The position numbers and the translations under genes are program-made. This document shows, in pieces, positions 1 through 5,780 of a stretch of DNA of 13,586 bases. The notes under the pieces are model-generated. The model searched no databases. It saw only the letters and a program-made list of their open reading frames with translations, and was not told where the DNA came from. Origin of the DNA: an uncultured Ruminococcus sp. (GTDB lineage: Bacteria > Bacillota > Clostridia > Oscillospirales > CAG-272); assembly GCA_902778205.1 (NCBI GenBank), contig CACYWX010000041.1, positions 1 to 13,586 of the forward strand. Reading direction: 5' to 3'. Numbering within the stretch: position 1 is the first letter of the stretch; each line of letters opens with the position of its first letter.

Positions 1-2
1 CC

Positions 3-884
3 GACGTCAAAGGCGCTATCAACGAGATCGCCGAGGGCTTCGACATTGAGATCGACGTCTCCGGTCTGGGCGCGGGCGACCATGTGATCAAGATCTACGC
101 CATGGACGAGAACGACGGCCTGGTGGACACCACCTTTGAATTCCCCTTCACCCTGACCCGTGCCGCCGCTCCCGCCGCCGCTGAGGGCTATCCGGCCTCC
201 GGCGAATCCGGGAACGCCATGATCGGCACCATCATCGGCAACGAGACCGGCTGGGATGGTACGGCTGCTTCCGGCGCTGCGTCCGCCTTTGACGGCAAGC
301 CCGCTACCTTCTTCGATCCGCTGGGTGTCGGCGACGGCTACTGCGGCATGCAGTTCGACGAGCCCTACATCTTGGAAAAGGTTGCCATCCTGTCCCGCTC
401 CGGCTGGCTTGACCGGTTCGCCGGCGCCTGCATCGAGGGCTCCAACAACGGCGAGGACTGGGAGACCATCTGGGAATCCGACGAGGCCGCCGCCTCCGAG
501 ACGGAATACACCGTCGTCACCGAGGGCGACTTCGAGAACAACTACGGCTACACCATGTTCCGCTACTACAACTACCTGAACCACGGCGACGTGGCGGAGG
601 TCGAGTTCTACGGCAAGCCCGGCAAGGTGGATCCTCCGGCCAAGGAAGAGGAACCCGCTCCCGAACCGGAACCGGCAGCCGCACCCGAGCCGGAACCCGA
701 ACCGGAGCCGGCGGCTGAACCCGAACCGGCGGCCGAGCCTGCAGCCGACACGCCGACGGCCGAGACGCCCGCTTCCACGGAGACTCCCGCTGAGAAGAAA
801 TCCGGCTGCGGCTCCTTCATCGGCGGCGGTCTGATCGTTCTCGTCACCGTTCTGGGCTCTGCTTGGGCAGCGAAGAGAAGATAA
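3..884 (+). CDS. Surface protein with discoidin-like domain and C-terminal membrane anchor (3' part)
   Basis: The reading frame is open to the left edge, so the N-terminus lies outside the window; a GTG at 84 is only an internal codon. About 27 residues before that codon look like a beta-rich repeat. A domain follows that begins at an AFDGKPAT motif and runs through SNNGEDWETIW to EVEFYG, which is the pattern of an F5/8 type C (discoidin) carbohydrate-binding fold. Next comes an Ala/Pro/Glu-rich linker, typical of a wall-spanning spacer. The protein ends with KKSGCGS, a hydrophobic segment of about 20 residues and the tail KRR. This three-part end resembles C-terminal sorting or anchoring signals with a conserved Cys, although no LPXTG is present. 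The inferred role is an extracellular binding or enzyme-associated module held at the cell surface. The catalytic part, if there is one, is not visible. The domain call is by pattern, not by search. Confidence 0.75.
   Translation, partial: DVKGAINEIAEGFDIEIDVSGLGAGDHVIKIYAMDENDGLVDTTFEFPFTLTRAAAPAAAEGYPASGESGNAMIGTIIGNETGWDGTAASGAASAFDGKPATFFDPLGVGDGYCGMQFDEPYILEKVAILSRSGWLDRFAGACIEGSNNGEDWETIWESDEAAASETEYTVVTEGDFENNYGYTMFRYYNYLNHGDVAEVEFYGKPGKVDPPAKEEEPAPEPEPAAAPEPEPEPEPAAEPEPAAEPAADTPTAETPASTETPAEKKSGCGSFIGGGLIVLVTVLGSAWAAKRR
640..765 (+). repeat. GC-rich tandem-like coding repeat (Glu-Pro-Ala linker)
   Basis: Short, degenerate units of the type cccgaaccggaaccggca recur here and encode EPEPEPAA-like stretches. 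This is low-complexity linker DNA inside the surface protein gene. Such tracts change length easily by slippage, so the linker length may differ between strains. Confidence 0.7.
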
Positions 885-996
885 GGCCTATACATCAGAC
901 CGGTTTTGAGTTTCCCTTACAACAGCTTTTAGCAGAGGCACATATCACAGGGTGGAATATCTGAAAAACCGAATAGGACAAGGAAGGAGAATCTCC

Positions 997-2445
997 ATGA
1001 AGAACAAACTAGTGTGCACTCTTCTAATGCTCTGCATGCTTCTTCCGTCATGCAGAGAAACGCTTCAAACCGACGATCAAAGCTCGGTATCGAGCGATTT
1101 AGCTGACGCTGTTTCTCAAGAAGAAACGCAAGCTGCTTCTGCTGAAACGGAAAAGGCCATCCTAGAGGATGGATTGGGAAGCCCCGATCTGCAGGGATAT
1201 GATTTTCGGATCCTGTCCTGCTTCTATAACGATCTGGACACATGGAGATATCTGCTCTGTGACGAGCTGACCGGTATTCCCCTCAACGATGCGCAGTACG
1301 AGACCAAGCTTTATCTGGAGGACCGCTTCAACATCCAGTTCTCCATGATAGAACCGGGCAACGATGAAGTCGCCATGAACGCATTCATCTCAAGCGTTTC
1401 CAGCGGGGACGATGCCTTCGATATGCACGTCGGCAAAAACTGGCGGACATGTCAGCTGGGAACGCAGGGCTACTGCTACAATATGTATGATATCGACGAG
1501 TTCGATTTTGAGAAGCCGTGGTGGCCGAAGGAGACCGTCAATCAGCTTACCATCGGAAAGAAAATGTTTGCGGCCTCCAACTACGCTTCCTACTGCGGCA
1601 TCCACTGGACGCGCGTCATGGTCGCCAACAAGGACCTTCTTGCAGAGCGGCAGATGGATGCCCCTTACGAAACGGTCCGCGAGGGAAAATGGACGCTGGA
1701 TGAGCTGTACACGCTGACCAACGGGATGTCAGAGGACAAGAACGGCGACGGGACGATCGGCGCGGACGACGTTGTTGCGCTTCTTGGATATGACCAATCC
1801 TACTACTGTTTACAGGAATCCGCTGACTGTTCCGTCTATAAAAGGGATGAGAACCATGTGCCGTATCTCGATCTGGATGTGGACAGGATTTCCGGCTATG
1901 TTGATAAGATGCGGAGCTTGATGACGGGTAGTGACTACCGTCAGGGAAGCACATCGGAGTTTGCGAACAATACTGCGATCTTTGCTTTCTGCGAGATCCG
2001 TGACGCTTACAATATCTACCGCAACAGCGACGTGCGTTACGGATTCCTTCCTCCGCCGAAATATGACGAAGCGCAGGACAGATACATTTCCTGCTGTACG
2101 GATACCGTCTGGGCGCTGCCGAAGACCCTTCCGGAGACGCGCAAGAGCAACACGGGGACCATTCTCGAAGCACTCAGCTGCCGCAACTATAACTATATGC
2201 TGCCCGTATATCTTGAAAGCACGCTGAAGTCCCGTCTGGCAGATAACCCCGATGACGCGGAGATGCTCCAGTTGATTGTGGATTCCCGCACGATCGCGTT
2301 TGCGTTTGCAATGAAGCTCACGTACGATAATTTCATCAAGGATGTAGTCTTCACCAACACGGAAACAGCATCTTATTTGCAAAAGAGTGCGAAATTGGCA
2401 GAGAAAACACTTGAAGGCGTTGTGAAAGGGTATATCGGGGACTAA
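997..2445 (+). CDS. Extracellular solute-binding lipoprotein (ABC-type, probably for carbohydrate)
   Basis: The start chosen is the ATG at 997, because AAGGAAGGAG lies about 8 nt before it and the protein then begins with a classic lipoprotein signal: a Lys-containing n-region, a hydrophobic core and the lipobox LPSC with Cys19. An in-frame GTG at 952 would add 15 polar residues and spoil this signal. The mature 463 residues follow the layout of family 1 solute-binding proteins, with a YDFRIL strand at the start of the fold, a W/Y-rich middle part and a long helical C-terminus. Residues 247-258 (DKNGDGTIGADD) match an EF-hand-type calcium loop, seen in many clostridial binding proteins. The inferred role is capture of a sugar or oligosaccharide outside the membrane. 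No permease or ATPase gene lies next to it, so its transporter must be elsewhere or it acts as a sensor. The ligand is unknown. Codon use is less GC-rich than in the 7.7-13.5 kb operon. Confidence 0.8.
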   Translation: MKNKLVCTLLMLCMLLPSCRETLQTDDQSSVSSDLADAVSQEETQAASAETEKAILEDGLGSPDLQGYDFRILSCFYNDLDTWRYLLCDELTGIPLNDAQYETKLYLEDRFNIQFSMIEPGNDEVAMNAFISSVSSGDDAFDMHVGKNWRTCQLGTQGYCYNMYDIDEFDFEKPWWPKETVNQLTIGKKMFAASNYASYCGIHWTRVMVANKDLLAERQMDAPYETVREGKWTLDELYTLTNGMSEDKNGDGTIGADDVVALLGYDQSYYCLQESADCSVYKRDENHVPYLDLDVDRISGYVDKMRSLMTGSDYRQGSTSEFANNTAIFAFCEIRDAYNIYRNSDVRYGFLPPPKYDEAQDRYISCCTDTVWALPKTLPETRKSNTGTILEALSCRNYNYMLPVYLESTLKSRLADNPDDAEMLQLIVDSRTIAFAFAMKLTYDNFIKDVVFTNTETASYLQKSAKLAEKTLEGVVKGYIGD

Positions 2446-2580
2446 GGAACACAACTGTCGGACCATAAGAACCATAGTATTGTTGCTACAGGTGCAAGGT
2501 GTAACCGGATGAGTTCGGGGGAGTTGTAGAACAGGAATAGATGAATTCAAGCAGTGAGCTAATCCGGGATGCTAAACAAT

Positions 2581-2635
2581 CCCCACCCCTCGGGAAGATC
2601 ATTTCTTCTCTTCGGGTGGGGATCAACAGTTTTTG
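2581..2635 (+). terminator. Probable terminator hairpin downstream of the solute-binding protein
   Basis: CCCCACCC (2581-2588) pairs perfectly with GGGTGGGG (2614-2621). The inner arms, CGGGAAG against CTTCTCT, pair only partly. A run of five T follows after about 9 nt. The delayed T-run and the imperfect inner stem make this a weak-to-moderate intrinsic terminator. Confidence 0.4.
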
Positions 2636-2654
2636 AAGGGATATTCATTGGCTG

Positions 2655-2682
2655 GGACTGTCTGGGGATACCGTCCAACTCT
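2655..2682 (+). repeat. 28-nt imperfect direct repeat, copy 1
   Basis: This copy starts with ggactgtctg and ends with ataccgtccaactct. It matches the second copy at 25 of 28 positions, with the differences clustered in the middle. The copies start 94 nt apart. Confidence 0.7.
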
Positions 2683-2748
2683 TTGTTAATTCGGAAGAAA
2701 ACTCTTGATAACGGGACGTTTCGTTCTACACACTCAGATAGGAGACAA

Positions 2749-2776
2749 GGACTGTCTTGACATACCGTCCAACTCT
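2749..2776 (+). repeat. 28-nt imperfect direct repeat, copy 2
   Basis: This copy reads ggactgtctt, then gacataccgtccaactct, and is followed by a run of seven A. It shares 25 of 28 bases with the copy at 2655. Two copies are too few for a CRISPR array. They could be regulator binding sites or the scar of a small insertion. Confidence 0.7.
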
Positions 2777-2846
2777 AAAAAAATAGGGAAATGATCTCTT
2801 GCAAGATCGACATGATAGGCAACTATTGCTCACACCTCGTCGTCTA

Positions 2847-2875
2847 TTGACATTACTTCTCTCGTGAGTTATCAT
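2847..2875 (+). promoter_or_regulatory. Promoter P1 for EamA-phzF
   Basis: TTGACA at 2847-2852 is a perfect -35 box. It is followed by a 17-nt spacer and TATCAT at 2870-2875, a 5/6 match to the -10 consensus. Transcription would start near 2882 and give a leader of about 150 nt. Confidence 0.6.
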
Positions 2876-2880
2876 TAGCG

Positions 2881-2909
2881 TTGACAAACTGTTCCGGATG
2901 AGGGATTAT
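2881..2909 (+). promoter_or_regulatory. Promoter P2 for EamA-phzF
   Basis: A second perfect TTGACA (2881-2886) has a 17-nt spacer and a weaker -10, GATTAT (2904-2909, 4/6). It lies just downstream of P1, and a transcript from P1 would run through it. Its -10 overlaps the leader hairpin. Confidence 0.4.
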
Positions 2910-2931
2910 CACCTCTTCCCTCCGTCCGGGA
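2892..2931 (+). promoter_or_regulatory. Leader hairpin upstream of the EamA gene
   Basis: CCGGA (2894-2898) pairs with TCCGG (2925-2929), and AGGGA (2901-2905) pairs with TCCCT (2917-2921). An 11-nt loop closes the stem, and further outer pairs are possible at 2892-2893 with 2930-2931. It would form in a transcript from P1. No known riboswitch class was recognised, so a regulatory role is speculative. Confidence 0.35.
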
Positions 2932-3035
2932 CAGAAAATTGATGGATTGGATATCCCGGTTTCAAAACTGATCCTTCGATTTCGTCGAGTTGGTTTTGAT
3001 AGATATAACCAAGCAGACATAAAGAGGAATATGGT

Positions 3036-3902
3036 ATGTGGCTGATCATGGCGGCTTTGTCCGCGCTCTTCGCTGGACTTACGGCGATATTGGCAAAATG
3101 CGGGATCAAAAAGACCGAATCCGACGTTGCGACCGCGCTGCGGACGATCGTGGTGCTTCTGTTCGCGTGGATCATGGTGTTTGTCGTCGGCTCTGCCGGA
3201 ACGATCATGGAAATATCGGCAAAATCGGTCGTCTTCCTGATCCTTTCCGGTTTTGCGACCGGAGCTTCGTGGATCTGCTATTTCAAAGCGTTGTCCGTTG
3301 GCGATGTGAATAAAGTCGTTCCCGTTGATAAATCGAGTACAGTCCTGACGGTGCTGCTGGCGATCATCCTCTTCGGCGAGACCGGACACCTGGTTGTGAA
3401 GCTGATCGGAACAGCGCTTCTCGCGGTCGGCGTATTTCTGATGATCGAAAAAAAGAAGGCAGAAAACAAGGAGACCAAACGCACCTGGCTTCCCTACGCG
3501 ATCGGTTCCGCCATTTTTGCCGCGCTGACTTCCATTCTGGGGAAGATCGGCATTTCGGACGTCGAGTCAAATCTCGGGACAGCGATCCGTACCGGTGTCG
3601 TCCTCGTGATGGCTTGGCTGATCGTCATAATAAAGGGCAAGTTCTCCAAGCTGAAAAACCTCGATCGCAAAGAGCTTGTTTTCATAGCCATGTCCGGGAT
3701 CGCCACCGGTGCGTCCTGGCTCTGCTATTACTACGCTATCCAGAAGGGCGTTGTCAGCGTCGTTGTCCCCATCGACAAACTGAGCGTCGCGGTGTCCGTT
3801 GTGTTTTCCTATTTCGTATTCAAAGAAAAATTGAGCAGAAAAGCGCTTATCGGACTGATCCTGATTGTTGTCGGCACTTTGGCAATGGCAATTTGGGCGT
3901 AA
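3036..3902 (+). CDS. EamA-family (DMT superfamily) membrane transporter
   Basis: This is a 288-residue, almost wholly hydrophobic protein with about ten predicted membrane helices, the normal length for two EamA repeats. The two halves still resemble each other closely. ATGASWICYFKAL in half one matches ATGASWLCYYYAI in half two, and VVPVDKSSTVLTVLLAIILFGE-type sequence recurs as VVVPIDKLSVAVSVVFSYFVFKE-type sequence. The basic linker EKKKAENKETKR joins them near residue 145. The ATG at 3036 has AAAGAGG 8 nt upstream; the ATG at 3031 leads to a stop after four codons. The family contains drug, amino-acid and metabolite exporters and some importers of the inner membrane. The substrate here cannot be read from sequence. 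The phzF gene follows after 67 nt with no terminator, so the two are probably co-transcribed and the transporter may carry the substrate or product of that enzyme. Confidence 0.85.
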   Translation: MWLIMAALSALFAGLTAILAKCGIKKTESDVATALRTIVVLLFAWIMVFVVGSAGTIMEISAKSVVFLILSGFATGASWICYFKALSVGDVNKVVPVDKSSTVLTVLLAIILFGETGHLVVKLIGTALLAVGVFLMIEKKKAENKETKRTWLPYAIGSAIFAALTSILGKIGISDVESNLGTAIRTGVVLVMAWLIVIIKGKFSKLKNLDRKELVFIAMSGIATGASWLCYYYAIQKGVVSVVVPIDKLSVAVSVVFSYFVFKEKLSRKALIGLILIVVGTLAMAIWA

Positions 3903-3969
3903 AAAGCGATCCCGTTTGATAAGGAAAACAAACCTGCCCTGTCAGAACAAAAACAAGGAGTGCCTCGCC

Positions 3970-4752
3970 GTGAAGCAGTATATAGTTGATGCTTTTACAA
4001 ACAAGCCTTTCTCGGGAAATCCGACAGCTGTCTGTGTGATGGAACGCTGGCCTTCTGAGGAATCCATGATGATGCTGGCAATGGAGAACAACCTCTCGGA
4101 AACTGCTTTCATTGTGAAAGAAGACGCGGGATATCGTCTGCGTTGGTTCACGCCGGCAACTGAGGTGGAACTGTGCGGGCATGCGACTTTGGCATCATCG
4201 TTTGTGATACTGACTTTCTATGAGCCGGGCAGCGACGCAGTGCGGTTGAACACACTGAGCGGGGTTCTGACAATCAGGAAACACGGCGTCCTCTTTGAGA
4301 TGAACTTTCCGACCTATGAACTGAAAGAGATCCCGGTTACTGAGGAGATGGAGCAGGCTTTTGGAGTTCGTCCGGTCAAAGCTGTGCTCGGCCTTGACCT
4401 TGTCTGTGTCTTTGAATCAGAAGATCAGGTTCGCACCATGAAGCCGAATCAGGAGCTTCTGGCGCAGATAGAAGGCCGTATTCAGAACGCGACGGCACGG
4501 GGCAAGGAAACCGACTGTGTTTCCAGGAGCTTTTGTCCGAAGCTTGGTATTGCAGAAGATCCGGTCTGCGGATCAGCGCATTGCCAGATTGCTGACTACT
4601 GGTCAAAGGAACTGAACAAGCAGGAGATTATCGCTTATCAAGCATCAAAACGCGGCGGTTACCTGCATTGCAGAATGGAAGAAAGCCACCGTATAACGAT
4701 CAGCGGAGAAGCCACCTTGGTGGCTGTATCTGAGATTATGGCCGAGCTGTAA
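3970..4752 (+). CDS. PhzF-family isomerase/epimerase-like protein
   Basis: The start is the GTG at 3970 with AAGGAG 9 nt upstream. An upstream in-frame start near 3865 would overlap the transporter gene and has no family match. The 260 residues carry the PhzF hallmarks: VDAFTNKPFSGNPTAV at the N-terminus, NLSETAF with the likely catalytic Glu44, RWFTPATEVELCGHATLA ending the first half, and GIAEDPVCGSAH plus RGGYLHC in the second half. The family has a two-domain fold like diaminopimelate epimerase. PhzF itself isomerises a phenazine precursor, but most members, such as YddE-type proteins, have no known substrate. No other phenazine gene is present, so a phenazine role should not be assumed. 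DPVCGSAH has Cys where Thr is common, and the length is at the short end for the family, but nothing essential seems to be missing. It lies between the EamA gene and the truncated gene at 4812. Confidence 0.85.
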   Translation: MKQYIVDAFTNKPFSGNPTAVCVMERWPSEESMMMLAMENNLSETAFIVKEDAGYRLRWFTPATEVELCGHATLASSFVILTFYEPGSDAVRLNTLSGVLTIRKHGVLFEMNFPTYELKEIPVTEEMEQAFGVRPVKAVLGLDLVCVFESEDQVRTMKPNQELLAQIEGRIQNATARGKETDCVSRSFCPKLGIAEDPVCGSAHCQIADYWSKELNKQEIIAYQASKRGGYLHCRMEESHRITISGEATLVAVSEIMAEL

Positions 4753-4811
4753 AACTCTCGTTTGTCGGAATATGTACTGTTTTGTAAACCGGGATTTGGA
4801 GGACAACACCT

Positions 4812-4968
4812 ATGTTGTTGCTGATTGAAAGTCTGATTGGAATTGCGTTACTTACTCTTATTGTCGTCCCGATGGATGTAAAAGATCCCCTTGCTGTGAT
4901 TGGCGACTATCCTCCTGCGATTAAAAAGCGTTGCGAGAAACTCGGGCTGATTGAAAAACGTGAACAGA
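4812..4968 (+). pseudogene. 5' fragment of a membrane-protein gene, broken near 4963-4971
   Basis: A genuine start is present: an ATG with GGAGGA 8 nt upstream. The first 20 residues form a hydrophobic helix (MLLLIESLIGIALLTLIVVP). It is followed by DPLAVIGDYPPAIKKR and CEKLGLIEKREQ, which recalls the N-terminus of a multi-helix clostridial membrane protein with a YPPAI motif; this resemblance is from memory, not from a search. After about residue 52 the family-like sequence stops, because the DNA becomes the antisense of another gene beginning at 5103. The frame stays open to 5063, so an 83-residue junk-tailed peptide could be made. The gene is 59 nt downstream of phzF and probably belonged to the same transcript. 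Confidence 0.6.
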
Positions 4969-5103
4969 AAACCTCCAGTCGTCCGGCAGCGACAACATAT
5001 AGGACAGCAGTCCCTTTGCTTTCAGGCTCAGCCGCCCGTCCCTCAGATGGGCGTTGCTCATGATCGTGTAGTCGTTGCTCTTCTCCGCTCTGTAAATCGG
5101 CAC
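4964..5103 (-). pseudogene. 5' fragment of a mobile-element HTH / replication-initiation-type gene
   Basis: On the minus strand a GTG start (5103-5101) has GGAAGGAG 6 nt upstream. The first 47 or so residues read MPIYRAEKSNDYTIMSN, then HLRDGRLSLKAKGLLSYMLS and LPDDWRFSV. This is the well-conserved N-terminus of a helix-turn-helix protein common on Firmicutes plasmids, phages and integrative elements, where it is linked to replication. After RFSV the expected continuation is lost, and the frame runs into the antisense of the membrane-protein fragment and stops near 4921. Both broken genes therefore lost their 3' ends at the same join. This is direct evidence of a decayed mobile element. The family assignment rests on a recognised motif, and its precise function is uncertain. 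Confidence 0.65.
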
Positions 5104-5131
5104 AGTATTCTCCTTCCATTTGGCTCAACCC

Positions 5132-5224
5132 GTGTTCAACTTGAACACAAGTTGATTTTACATACTTTCCGAAATGGATCCCAACTTGGGAACCATTTTC
5201 TCTGAAAATTCAGTCCAACTTGGG
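5132..5224. promoter_or_regulatory. CAACTTG pseudo-palindrome cluster (operator or iteron-like)
   Basis: The symmetric heptamer CAA-C-TTG or its complement occurs four times within 86 bp: at 5137-5143 inside the perfect 17-nt palindrome gtgttcaacttgaacac (5132-5148), at 5148-5154 as caagttg, and at 5182-5188 and 5216-5222, both within ccaacttggg. Between the last two lies attttc-tct-gaaaat (5195-5209). All sit 30-120 bp upstream of the replication-type gene start at 5103. This fits either an autorepressor operator set or replication iterons. The irregular spacing (11, 34 and 34 nt between successive copies) leans towards operators. Confidence 0.5.
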
Positions 5225-5414
5225 CAGAATTATCGCAAATATCCGTAAAACCCTTGTCCTGTAACGCTTTATTCCCCTTTTCCGGAAATAGAAAAAGGGC
5301 CAATATGAATTTCTCCATGAAATCATCTTAGCCCACGCTCTGCGGATCGTCAGATCAATTCTCCGAACTTTTTCGCAGCTTTCCTATTCAGTTTTCCGGT
5401 GATGTTTGCCCCTC

Positions 5415-5456
5415 AGTATCCCTTCCTTCATTTAGAAATTCCGGGAAGGTGATACT
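5415..5456. repeat. Inverted repeat, 11-12 nt arms
   Basis: agtatcccttcc (5415-5426) pairs with ggaaggtgatact (5444-5456) with one bulged base, around a loop of 17 nt. No T-run follows on either strand, so it is not a clear terminator. It could be the remains of a transposon end or an RNA hairpin. Confidence 0.45.
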
Positions 5457-5544
5457 ACTGTTTTGCCAGCATATGCCATTTCCCTCGCAAGTCTATCTAA
5501 ATAGACCCCGCGGCCGGACGGCACCCCCATTTGGATGCCTCTGG

Positions 5545-5581
5545 TAAATAAAGAAGCACCTCAAATTGCTCTGAAGTGCTT
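5545..5581 (-). terminator. Intrinsic terminator after the tRNA-Ala fragment
   Basis: Read on the minus strand, AAGCACTTCA pairs with TGAGGTGCTT (one G-T pair) around an 8-nt loop, followed by CTTTATTT. It lies 13 nt beyond the 3' end of the tRNA-Ala fragment. It has the place and form of a normal tRNA terminator and so belongs to the original tRNA locus. Confidence 0.7.
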
Positions 5582-5594
5582 TCCTTATTGACTT

Positions 5595-5650
5595 TGGAGC
5601 ATACGAGATTCGAACTCGTGACCCCAACACTGCCAGTGTTGTGCGCTCCC
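5595..5650 (-). tRNA. 3' fragment of tRNA-Ala(GGC), 5' part missing (pseudo-tRNA or att-like site)
   Basis: Read on the minus strand, the sequence contains anticodon stem CAACA, loop CTGGCAG (anticodon GGC, Ala), closing stem TGTTG, variable loop GGGTC, T-arm ACGAG-TTCGAAT-CTCGT and acceptor strand ATGCTCC with discriminator A. CCA is not encoded, as in the intact tRNA-Pro of this window. The expected acceptor 5' strand GGAGCAT and the D-arm are absent. Upstream of about position 5643 the sequence is instead the coding DNA of a truncated XRE gene. The fragment therefore runs from the anticodon stem, or a little before it, to the 3' end. That is the segment typically duplicated by tyrosine-recombinase elements that integrate into tRNA genes. 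It cannot yield a functional tRNA by itself. Confidence 0.7.
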
Positions 5651-5759
5651 ATTTCGAAACAGCCTGACCGGAGACCCCGACGCGCTCTGCCAGCTCCTCC
5701 TGCGTCAGATTCCGCTCGCGCCGCAGACGTTTCAGATTGTCGGCAATGTTGATGTTCAT
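5644..5759 (-). pseudogene. Truncated XRE-family HTH repressor gene, fused to tRNA-Ala sequence
   Basis: The minus-strand ATG at 5759 has GGGAGG 7-8 nt upstream. It begins MNINIADNLKRLRRERNLT, then QEELAERVGVSGQAVSKWER, which is the N-terminal helix-turn-helix of an XRE (HTH_3) regulator with recognition helix GVSGQAVSKWE. Right after this motif the DNA becomes the 3' part of a tRNA-Ala, and the frame continues through tRNA and terminator to a stop at 5493, giving an 88-codon chimera. The rest of the HTH domain and any effector domain are lost. The promoter and a palindromic operator are intact upstream, so an HTH-containing peptide may still be transcribed. It lies 145 nt after the stop of the intact XRE gene on the same strand and is its likely relative (SGQAVSKWE against SAQAVSKWE). 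The exact break is uncertain by about 10 nt because both partners can contribute GGGAGC-like bases. Confidence 0.7.
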
Positions 5760-5780
5760 TGGATTTCCTCCCGTATTCGT

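Larger units (their letters stand above)
2446..3035. other. Long intergenic region before the EamA gene
   Basis: No convincing gene lies in these 590 bases. They hold a terminator-like hairpin after the solute-binding protein gene, a pair of 28-nt imperfect direct repeats, a short palindrome tcttgcaaga (2797-2806), two consecutive sigma-A-type promoters and a leader hairpin in front of the transporter gene. The open frames crossing this stretch lack ribosome binding sites and family resemblance. Confidence 0.6.
5104..5594. other. Gene-free relic region between the replication-gene fragment and the tRNA fragment
   Basis: I see no complete gene here. The stretch holds the upstream region of the truncated replication-type gene with its CAACTTG sites, a hairpin with 11-bp arms at 5415-5456, a small palindrome (gtctat/atagac at 5491-5506) and the tRNA-type terminator at 5545-5581. 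A 60-codon frame at 5136-5318 on the minus strand lacks a clear ribosome binding site. The base composition is the lowest in GC of the whole window. Confidence 0.5.

Noticed and set aside
1810..2550. 246-codon minus-strand frame over the solute-binding protein
   Set aside because: The translation has no recognisable features, there is no ribosome binding site, and it lies opposite a clear lipoprotein gene.
2569..2760. 63-codon plus-strand frame in the intergenic region
   Set aside because: No ribosome binding site. It covers the terminator-like hairpin and one direct repeat, and the peptide resembles nothing I know.
2655..2776. Possible CRISPR array
   Set aside because: Only two imperfect copies with a 66-nt interval and no further repeats or cas genes.
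2853..3389. 178-codon minus-strand frame
   Set aside because: It overlaps the promoters and the first third of the EamA gene, and its translation is low in hydrophobic structure and rich in Arg/His/Gln as expected for antisense.
3970..4752. Phenazine biosynthesis
   Set aside because: Only a PhzF-family protein is present. Most members of this family are not involved in phenazines and no other phz gene is nearby.
5136..5318. 60-codon minus-strand frame starting MEKFILALFLFPEKG
   Set aside because: The start looks lifelike, but no Shine-Dalgarno is seen and the frame runs over the CAACTTG operator cluster. It was not strong enough to call.
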